Shown in pieces: positions 57,512 to 64,000 of a stretch of 64,000 nt of DNA. The notes under the pieces were generated by a model that saw nothing but the letters and a program-made list of their open reading frames with translations, did no database searches and was not told where the DNA came from. Source of the DNA: Haloplanus sp. CK5-1 (GTDB lineage: Archaea; Halobacteriota; Halobacteria; Halobacteriales; Haloferacaceae). Numbering within the stretch: position 1 is the stretch's first letter; each line of letters opens with the position of its first letter. Both the position numbers and the translations under genes were made by a program. The stretch is taken from contig NZ_CP147505.1 of NCBI RefSeq assembly GCF_037201915.1, positions 1,736,001 through 1,800,000 on the forward strand. Direction: 5' to 3'.

Positions 57512-58255
57512 TTATCGGGTTGTGACGTGATTTTTGAGGGTGGCTGACTTCCTCGACTTCCTCAACTTCCTCGACTCCACTTCGACAATATCGCCTTCAT
57601 TTATGTGGTCGGGTCCATACGGTGTTCCGCTGGCGATGATGTCACCAGGTTCGAGCGTAATGAGTTCCGATACCTCGGACACGAGTTCTTCAATTGGAAA
57701 TATCATTATATCTATCGAGGGTTCTTGCTTGTTCTCCCCGTTATGACGGAGTTTGAGTTTAATAGGCACTTCGGTTAGTGTCGCGAGTACGGGTCCCATC
57801 GGAAGTGAGCCGTCAAAATCCTTGCCTCGGACCCAATTGCGCTCCTCCTTCTGGTCATCGCGGTTTGAGATATCGTTACAGGTAAATCCTTCGACGACAT
57901 CCACCGCATCTTTCTCTGAAACATCCCGGCATTGCTCGCCATTAACGATGCCGAGCTCGGCCTCAAACTCGACCACGTCCCTCCCTAGAGGAAGTTCCAC
58001 ACCACAACCCGGTCCGACGACATAGTTGGGTGTCTTCACAAACAGCTCCGGCCGGTCGGGTAGATTATCTAGGCCCGATTCCTCGCGGTGATCGATATAT
58101 CCGTTTGATTGACAGATAATTTTCGTGGGATCGCTCGGAGGAAGAAATGAAATTTCTTCCGCGTCGTACGTCTCGTTTCCGGTGTCAATACTGCCGCTGT
58201 TCTACTCTCCCGTCCGGACGTACTCGGGCTGATCTCTAAAACGAGCGAAGTACAT
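57512..58255 (-). pseudogene. FAH-family (fumarylacetoacetate hydrolase-like) protein interrupted by a TAG
   Basis: The frame from ATG 58255 reads MYFARFRDQPEYVRTGE, then TAG (58202-58204, codon 18), then NSGSIDTGNETYDAEEISFL and on to the FAH core: ELFVKTPNYVVGPG, EFEAELGIV, NWVRGKDFDGSLPMGP, IMIFPIEELVSEVS and LEPGDIIASGTPYGP. Without the stop the length is 247 codons, right for FAH-type hydratases or hydrolases in sugar-acid catabolism. TGG to TAG is the simplest origin, because related starts read VRTGEW. A shortened product starting at a downstream GTG (58039) would lack part of the fold. Confidence 0.75.
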
Positions 58256-58444
58256 GGTTTCCGATCAGTCGTTGCTACCACAGCATATACTTTCGGTTGG
58301 CTGCCCGGAATGAGGAACTGGTTTATCAAGCTTTCTGTACCGAAAATATACACTTCCTGTCGTAGGAAATATGTATCTTGTCGGGACCAACGAAATAGAA
58401 TCGTCTAGTCTACACAGTTCTGCCGAACGGGTCCAACTGGTGTG

Positions 58445-59524
58445 TTACTTCTGGACGCTGGTCCCAACGTCGACGTCAGCCCACATTCCGGATTCGGCAG
58501 ATTCGTATACTGCGTCAAGAACATAGAGGGCGGTCAGCGCATCGTGCATATCAGCCGGGACATCAACGTCTTTTGAGACTCTAGCCTCCAAAAACTGATT
58601 CATAAAGTCAAGCCCGTATCCGCCGCCGTACCCCGGCATCGGTTCGTAATCGTACGTAAGATACCGACGGGGTGTGCTCGCGTACTCTTCGCGTACTGAC
58701 TCGAACTCGACGGTGGTTTCGTCATCGAACCCAAAGTAATCGCCCATCGGGTCCCATAAAGCACGACCGTCCGTGCCCGTTATTGAGAGTTCCGTCTCAT
58801 ATCGGCTCTCTCGTAGGTAGTAACCACACTCGAGAGTCCCGATAGCTCCGGAGGCGAGCTCGAATTGTAGAACAGCTCCGTCCTCGATATCGACTTCAGA
58901 TGTCCCGTATGAGAGACTCGCGTTCACCCTCACGATAGGATCACCGAGCATCCACGGGAGGAGGTCGAGCCAGTGGATACCCAGCCACTGGGTGATCCCC
59001 CCACGGCTTGCCTCGCGGTCGAACAGGTGGTGATCCACGTCCCGGTACGCGAGTTGTGAGGCTAGGAAGCGAGCCCCGACTGACCGGACATTTCCGAAGA
59101 ATCCTGCTTCCGACCGGGAACGGAGTTCACGGGAAGCCGGATGGCCACGCCAGATGTAGGAGACGCAGACGCTTGCATCGCTCTCATCAATCGTGTCGAC
59201 AACTGGTTTGAGTTCAGCTGCAGTTCGTGCCGCCGTTTTCTCAGTATAAACGTCAATCCCACGCTCGACGGCTGCCTCAATGACTTCGGGTGTGTCGCGG
59301 TTCGACAGCGTAATCCAGAGCACGTCGAGGTCCTCACCGTCCAGTAGCCCCTCAGTATCGGAGTACAGCGGGATGTCACCAAGTCCGGTCACGTCGTTGG
59401 CGTGGAGTTCTCCATCTGGTTTGCACGCGGCCGTAAGCCTAGCCGGCAGTTCGGCGATACTCTCGAGGTACGGCTCTGCGTGGTGGTGGTTCAACCCTAC
59501 GTATCCGATTGTTGGGACGCTCAT
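58445..59524 (-). CDS. Gfo/Idh/MocA family oxidoreductase
   Basis: 359 residues, intact. The N-terminal half is a Rossmann-type fold: IGYVGLNHHHAEPYLESIAE, then DVLWITLSNRDTP, then GIDVYTEKTAARTAAEL, where EK is the family's conserved pair. WLGIHWLDLLPWMLGD holds the catalytic His region. The β-sheet C-terminal domain is complete. Members oxidise sugars or sugar derivatives with NAD(P). The glycine-rich loop is a variant (GLNHHH rather than GxGxxG). Neighbouring FAH, Gfo and epimerase genes suggest sugar or sugar-acid catabolism. Confidence 0.87.
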   Translation of the reverse strand: MSVPTIGYVGLNHHHAEPYLESIAELPARLTAACKPDGELHANDVTGLGDIPLYSDTEGLLDGEDLDVLWITLSNRDTPEVIEAAVERGIDVYTEKTAARTAAELKPVVDTIDESDASVCVSYIWRGHPASRELRSRSEAGFFGNVRSVGARFLASQLAYRDVDHHLFDREASRGGITQWLGIHWLDLLPWMLGDPIVRVNASLSYGTSEVDIEDGAVLQFELASGAIGTLECGYYLRESRYETELSITGTDGRALWDPMGDYFGFDDETTVEFESVREEYASTPRRYLTYDYEPMPGYGGGYGLDFMNQFLEARVSKDVDVPADMHDALTALYVLDAVYESAESGMWADVDVGTSVQK

Positions 59525-59902
59525 AATGTATCAAAACGCGAAGTGGCTGTTTCATCGAAACGTTCGGTGTACTGGAACGTCGTACTATGTGATTGTCTGG
59601 GCGACTGTATCCGCAAACAGACTCGGTTGGTACAGAAATCATCGTCCGTACGGAATTTGGTATATTGCTCCAATGAACTGAAAATCATATTTATGACTCC
59701 CATACTCCGGATTTTTGTTCGACATTCCTGCCTGTCACAGGTTGGGTAAGAATACCTAGAGTGGACATCGGTTTCTTTGACCAAGAGGCATTATTACTGG
59801 GCATTCACGCTTAAGGAGGTTCTGATGAGTAATAATTCTATGAGGTGGCTGAGAGCTGGACCTCGAGTACCGAATAGAGCCATATGTCAATGATCGACAG
59901 TG
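59525..59902. other. Intergenic stretch without a recognisable gene
   Basis: About 380 AT-rich bases. A TAAGGAGGT sequence near 59812-59820 looks like a strong ribosome-binding site but is followed only by a short frame (ATGAGTAATAATTCTATGAGG) that ends quickly. It may be the start of a decayed gene. Confidence 0.4.
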
Positions 59903-60634
59903 TCAGTAGTAGGGTTCGTACTCATCGACGAACGGCTTTCCCTCGATGACCCACTCAGAGAGCAGCCGGCTGTCGGGAGTAATCGGGCGGTCGTTATTCG
60001 ATGCTGCGTGAACACCAACGAGGAGTTTGGCAAGGTTTAGCGGTCGAGTATCAGATCCCCGTCCCTCAGTGGCAATGTCGAGGAACGTGTCGATGTAAGT
60101 ACGATACATATCGTCCATTTCGGCTGGATCGTTTCCGATCTCGATCACCATCGACCGTTCGCAGACGTTCAGGAACACGAATTGCTGTGCAACGTCCGGA
60201 CCATCGAGTCAAAGATTCGCGTACGTCCCCTCCTCGAAAACAATATCAACGGTATGCCAGGGGTTGTTTGACGGCGAGACTGTCACCCATTCCTTGTCGA
60301 CGATATTGCATACGGTATCAACGAGGTGGCCGGCACAATAGAACGGATCGTCGTAGCCAACACAGTGGAGCGACCGATCTCCGCGGCTGGAGTGCATCGA
60401 CTGGACGGCCGAGTCGGTCGGCACCGCTGATCCACCGAAGAACGGCGTTCCACTCGCGGCGTCTTCGATAGCCTGGATGTCTTTGAGGTTACCTGCAATT
60501 GGTTTATCGATTATTGTGGGGACATCACGGTCTAAGAACGGGAGCTTACCAGCTATCATGTTACCAAAATGAAATGACATTCGCCCGTCGTAGTTTCGTA
60601 TATGCCGATTGATTTGCGTGATTTCGACCTCCAT
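59903..60634 (-). pseudogene. Gfo/Idh/MocA-like protein interrupted by a TGA and N-terminally truncated
   Basis: From MEVEITQINRHIRNYDG the frame runs through FLDRDVPTIIDKPIAGNLKD (the DKPIA pair of the family), FFGGSAVPTDSAVQ and WHTVDIVFEEGTYANL, then a TGA (60209-60211). It continues in the same frame as LDGPDVAQQFVFLNVCERSM and VIEIGNDPAEMDDMY to the end EWVIEGKPFVDEYEPYY. The Rossmann start with the dinucleotide loop is missing at the front. TGG to TGA is the simplest reading. Confidence 0.7.
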
Positions 60635-60861
60635 AATATGAATTACCCGCAAATAGTGAAATAGAGGTAGGTGCTGGGTGTTGCAGAATAACCATTTCAA
60701 CGTTCTACTCCGGTCTCTCGAATCATATCGTGGGCTAAGGGTGACTTCTGTCTGCATAGTCGGAGTTGTTTTGTGCAAGATTGGACTATGATTTTACCAC
60801 TCAAGAGTTGCTGACAGACCCAATGCGAATACCGACAACAGATGAAATCCGACTACTCACA

Positions 60862-60871
60862 CAATATTTAT
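60862..60871 (+). promoter_or_regulatory. TATA box of the Nramp-like transporter gene
   Basis: AATATTTATATG at about 60861-60872 lies 25-30 bases before the ATG at 60897, the normal leaderless spacing. Confidence 0.6.
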
Positions 60872-60896
60872 ATGTAGATATTTTGTGGGGTGGCAT

Positions 60897-62144
60897 ATGG
60901 GACGCGATACTAAGTCGTTAAGAGATCGATTAGAAGCTGTAGGACCGGCACTCCTTCTCGCGGCGGTCGTTGTAGGGCCCGGAAGTATTGCGTTATCAAC
61001 CATCACTGGTGGGACATACGGGTACACACTACTCTGGGTTCCAGTCGCTGCCACTCTGTTTATGATCACGTACACGTGGATGGCCGCTCGCATCGGCCTC
61101 GTCACGGGAAAGACCTTCTTCGGGGCGACACGCGAGAGATATGGTGACACAGTCGCTAAAGTCGGCGGTGTTTTCGGATTTCTCACTATCCTTGCCTTTC
61201 AGGCCGGGAACAACGCGGGTATTGGCTTTGCGTCAGCTGCGCTCTTCGGCGTTGGTGACCCCGTACTGTGGGCTATCGTGTTCACGGTCTTAGCGGCGGC
61301 GTTCCTTTGGCTCCCCTCACTGTACGACAAAGTGGAAACTTTGGTTCGTGTGGTAGTCGGTATTATGCTCGTGTCGTTCGTCGCAACGCTGTTGATCGTC
61401 GGTGTTGACTTCTCCGCGGCCGCGCGGGGTCTTGTTCCGTCGTTCCCCGACCAAGCGTCAGTACTCCTGTCGTTAGGACTTGCAGCGACGAATTTCTCAA
61501 TTGTTGCCGTTGTCTATCAGACGAATCTTATGAAAGAAAATGACTGGGGCCCCGAGAAACTAGCCGACGAAGGTCTTGATTCACTCCTTGGTATCGCTAT
61601 TCTCGGGATTATTGTGATGACGATCCTTCTGACTAGCGCTGCGGCCATTTTTGGTACTGACGCACAGGCGTTCTCTGCACAAGAGATGGCAGTACAACTC
61701 CGTCCATTCGCCGGTCCAGCAGCATTCTATCTCTTCACAATCGGGTTTTTCTTCGCGTCGCTGTCGTCGCTCGTCGTCAACGCTCTTATCGGTGGAGCAC
61801 TGCTAACTGACGGTTTCGACAAAGATCCCTCGATGGACTCCCGTCCAGTCAAACTCACCGCGACGGGCGCGATGATCATTGGTACTGTCGCCATTCTGCT
61901 CTCCCAGGGAGCCGGGTCGCCGACCGAACTGCTCCGTGCTGCACAAGCACTCGCCGTCGTGGCGTTCCCGCTTCTCGGTTTCCTGATCCTCACTATTGCT
62001 CGTGACAGATCAATGATGGGAGAGTATACGAACCCTTGGTACGTTAACGTCTTGGGGGGGCTCGGATACCTCGTTATTATTGGTATCATCGTCAACTACC
62101 TCCAGACGGTGCTTGCCGAGTTTGGCATCAACCTTCTGGGATAG
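60897..62144 (+). CDS. Nramp-like transporter with altered metal-site motifs
   Basis: 415 residues with about 11 transmembrane helices. VVGPGSIALSTITGG occupies the TM1 position, where Nramp metal carriers have DPGN: here it is GPGS, without the metal-binding Asp. The TM6 segment LAATNFSIVAVVYQTNLMKE also lacks the usual MPH motif. This indicates a member of the Nramp superfamily that does not carry Mn or Fe, and perhaps an organic or other solute. The flanking sugar-catabolism genes would support that. The start is the second ATG, placed by its TATA box. Confidence 0.82.
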   Translation: MGRDTKSLRDRLEAVGPALLLAAVVVGPGSIALSTITGGTYGYTLLWVPVAATLFMITYTWMAARIGLVTGKTFFGATRERYGDTVAKVGGVFGFLTILAFQAGNNAGIGFASAALFGVGDPVLWAIVFTVLAAAFLWLPSLYDKVETLVRVVVGIMLVSFVATLLIVGVDFSAAARGLVPSFPDQASVLLSLGLAATNFSIVAVVYQTNLMKENDWGPEKLADEGLDSLLGIAILGIIVMTILLTSAAAIFGTDAQAFSAQEMAVQLRPFAGPAAFYLFTIGFFFASLSSLVVNALIGGALLTDGFDKDPSMDSRPVKLTATGAMIIGTVAILLSQGAGSPTELLRAAQALAVVAFPLLGFLILTIARDRSMMGEYTNPWYVNVLGGLGYLVIIGIIVNYLQTVLAEFGINLLG

Positions 62145-62211
62145 TACGGGTATCGTTCGATTCAGTCCAATCTTCGAGTTGTTTCACCACCCTGTACGCA
62201 GTTATGCATCT

Positions 62212-62981
62212 ATGTGGCTTCGAACAGCCTGTTTGACGCCAGAGGACCACTTGGAGGCTTACAAGCTCGCGCCGGCCGTCGTCTGGAATCAGACCAAGGA
62301 GGATTGGCAGCGATTATTTGACCTGTACCCCGAGAACTGCTTTGGCGGATACGTCGACGGGGAACTCGTTGCAACGAGTACGCTTGCAACTTATGAGAAC
62401 CGACTGGCCTATGTCGGGATGGTCCTCGTCGCCCCGGATCATCGCAGATAAGGCTATGGGAGTATGATGTTTTAAAAACATTAAACATAGGCTTGGAGGC
62501 TGATCTTGATATCATCGGTATCGATGCTACTGATGCCGGCCGAAATGTCTACGAGGCGTACGGGTTCGAACGTATCGAGGGAATAGACCGCCTTCGAGGT
62601 ACGCCCTCGGCGTCAGATTTCGATATATCGGCTGGATCGGTTTCGAATGTTGACGCCGTCGTCGAGTTCGATATCGGCCGATCGGGAACAATCAGAGAGC
62701 GGCTGTTCGAACGTTTGTACGATGCCAAGATAGTGCCTTGTCTACGTGTACCCGCCGATGGGGAACTACGCGGCTTCGCCGCCGTGCGGCCGGGTCGAAC
62801 CTGCCCAAAAGTGGGTCCAATCGTCGTGAGTGATGGGAACGCATTTGAAGACTTGCTCGCCGCTGTCGGAGCTCACGTCGACAGCGAGGTTGTTGTCGAT
62901 GCGCTTGACCGTGACCAGTTCGGTGGGCTTCTCGAACGGGCGTGGCTGTCGGTCAGCCGACCCCTGCACAGGATGATATAG
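62212..62981 (+). pseudogene. GNAT acetyltransferase broken by a stop and a frameshift
   Basis: MWLRTACLTPEDHLEAYKL to YVGMVLVAPDHRR is a normal GNAT N-terminal half. A TAA (62449) then interrupts the acetyl-CoA loop (RxxGYGSMM), and a frameshift is required near 62475 to read KTLNIGLEADLDIIGIDATD. The rest continues to GRNVYEAYGFERIEGIDRL and a second domain ending ERAWLSVSRPLHRMI. The gene has at least two lesions. Confidence 0.75.
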
Positions 62982-63019
62982 GAAGAGACGATTCCGGGGC
63001 TCGTTGGCGTCGGGGACCA

Positions 63020-63166
63020 ATAACTGATCTAAACTTAAATATTTCTGGCGCAATCAGCATCATTGGTCCGACGAGCTGGATGGGCGAGAGCCGGTTTTAT
63101 AATGAGCTTCCGGATGTGATCACGAAAATTGTCAAAATTATTGAAAACAACGCAACATCTATTTGA
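63020..63166 (+). pseudogene. C-terminal fragment of an IclR-type regulator
   Basis: About 48 codons: NISGAISIIGPTSWMGESRF then ELPDVITKIVKIIENNATS. This is the final strand and helix of the IclR effector domain (GAISVxGPxxRM...). Nothing upstream provides the DNA-binding domain. Probably the old regulator of the sugar-acid genes. Confidence 0.55.
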
Positions 63167-63427
63167 AGACGGGAGAGGTTATACAGTGTTCGTCCACCAA
63201 AGGAGAAGGCATTCCCAGCGGTTGCTAGTTCGTATTCAGTTTGGAGCGGTGAATCGGTGACAACCACCTGACGCCGATCTCAACAGTCATAGTCTCATAG
63301 TGACTGATACAGCACGACTCAATCGGGAAAAAACCTAATTACAGGCCCCGTTTCTATAGTTCCTGTTGCGGATGTAATACCGGGTAAAACGGTCGATGAC
63401 CCAACAAATCCCGGCTCCAAACATAAT
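63167..63427. other. Intergenic gap upstream of the epimerase gene
   Basis: Nothing was identified apart from AT-rich stretches near 63330-63350 (GGGAAAAAACCTAATTAC) that could serve as a promoter region. Confidence 0.4.
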
Positions 63428-64000
63428 ATGACCGAAAAACCCCTACAATCAATCAGCACGGAAGCAGAATTGTCCGACAGCCTCTCGGAGCCTTACCCCG
63501 AAGATATCGAGTTTGCTGGAGAGCTTGACGGAGACGTGATGGTCCTCGGAGCAGCAGGGAAGATGGGACCGACGCTGATTAAACGGATTATGCGTGCGAG
63601 CGACCGAGCTGGGGTCGACCGGAGGGTATACGCTGTCTCCCGATACTCTAATCCGGATGACAAGTCGAAGCTTGAGTCGCTAGGCGCCGAGACGGTCAAG
63701 ATGGACCTTCTAGAAGAGGGGGCACTGGATTCGCTACCAGACTGTGAGAACGTAATTTATATGGTCGGTATGAAGTTCGGAGCATCCGGGCGAGAGCCCC
63801 AAACGTGGGCTATCAATTCTTACCTTCCGGGAGAGGTCGCCCGACGATTTTCGGATTCGCAGATAGTAGCTTTTTCTACCGGAAACGTGTACCCCCCAGT
63901 TTCGGTCGATTCAGGAGGGTGTACTGAGTCTGACGATGCTGGGCCAGTTGGAGAATACGGCCAATCGTGTCTGGGCAGGGAACGTGTCTTCCAATACTTT
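63428..64000 (+). CDS. NAD-dependent epimerase/dehydratase-like protein (partial at window end)
   Basis: 191 codons are visible and the frame runs off the right edge. GDVMVLGAAGKMGPTLIKRI is the glycine-rich NAD loop of extended short-chain dehydrogenases. YAVSRYSN with a conserved Asp in VKMDLLEE and VIYMVGMKFG follow. At the place of the YxxxK motif the sequence is EYGQSCLGRERVFQYF, so the Lys is not obvious. The ATG at 63428 is the first possible start. It probably acts on a sugar or sugar acid, like its neighbours. Confidence 0.8.
   Translation, partial: MTEKPLQSISTEAELSDSLSEPYPEDIEFAGELDGDVMVLGAAGKMGPTLIKRIMRASDRAGVDRRVYAVSRYSNPDDKSKLESLGAETVKMDLLEEGALDSLPDCENVIYMVGMKFGASGREPQTWAINSYLPGEVARRFSDSQIVAFSTGNVYPPVSVDSGGCTESDDAGPVGEYGQSCLGRERVFQYF

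Noticed and set aside
39378-58204. Pyrrolysine or other UAG recoding to explain the two TAG-interrupted genes
   Set aside because: Only two cases, both beside truly decayed genes, and no suppressor tRNA or Pyl genes in the window; ordinary pseudogenes are more likely. Kept only as an alternative.

Overview
The window looks like DNA from a haloarchaeon. The proteins are very acidic, the left part is very GC-rich, many genes have a TATA box about 25 bases before the start codon with no leader, and the gene families (BCCT transporters, Orc1/Cdc6, ISH-type transposases, DUF7342-like winged-helix proteins, CPxCG zinc ribbons) are typical of Halobacteria. No rRNA gene, convincing tRNA gene or CRISPR array was seen.

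1-15.1 kb is a stable, GC-rich region for osmolyte handling. It holds two BCCT betaine/choline/carnitine transporters, a potassium channel and a UspA protein. Beside them is what reads as a glycine betaine catabolic cluster: a GbcA-like Rieske demethylase, a dimethylglycine-dehydrogenase-like FAD/GcvT fusion, a monomeric sarcosine oxidase, a DmdA-like methyltransferase of the GcvT superfamily, and a MetF-like methylenetetrahydrofolate reductase. Together they would take betaine to glycine and feed methyl groups into the folate pool.

15.1-28 kb begins with an IS element and changes to lower-GC accessory DNA. It carries an Orc1/Cdc6 gene flanked by eight origin-recognition-box-like repeats, a PolB-type polymerase, a DnaQ-like exonuclease with a P-loop-less RecA-like protein, and tandem winged-helix/small-protein modules that resemble toxin-antitoxin pairs. 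polB and the exonuclease operon share a 33-base promoter block. An inverted repeat, TTAACCAAC-N24-GTTGGTTAA, occurs three times with identical spacing (18.5, 25.9 and 43.2 kb). An ISH3-type element closes this part.

28-37 kb is a five-gene minus-strand operon: mre11, rad50, nurA, a HAS-barrel-like gene and herA. It encodes a complete DNA end-resection toolkit.

37-47 kb is mosaic: a TnpB scar, an integrase fragment, a GNAT pseudogene, zinc ribbons, an HxlR/DoxX/glutathione-transferase cluster, a ParA partition pair with iteron-like sites, a tyrosine recombinase and an orphan XseB-like gene.

47-57.5 kb has MsrA, an endonuclease/exonuclease/phosphatase protein, DUF429, small membrane-associated proteins, and two related cassettes of antitoxin, MazF-like toxin and integrase. 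One cassette is intact; the other has lost the toxin by a deletion that appears to run between 10-base direct repeats.

57.5-64 kb is a sugar or sugar-acid metabolism neighbourhood in decay. FAH-family, Gfo/Idh/MocA, GNAT and IclR genes are broken or truncated, next to an intact Gfo/Idh/MocA oxidoreductase, an Nramp-like transporter and an epimerase that runs off the window. The 15-57 kb part is best read as a plasmid, or an integrated plasmid-like element, built from several replicon modules.
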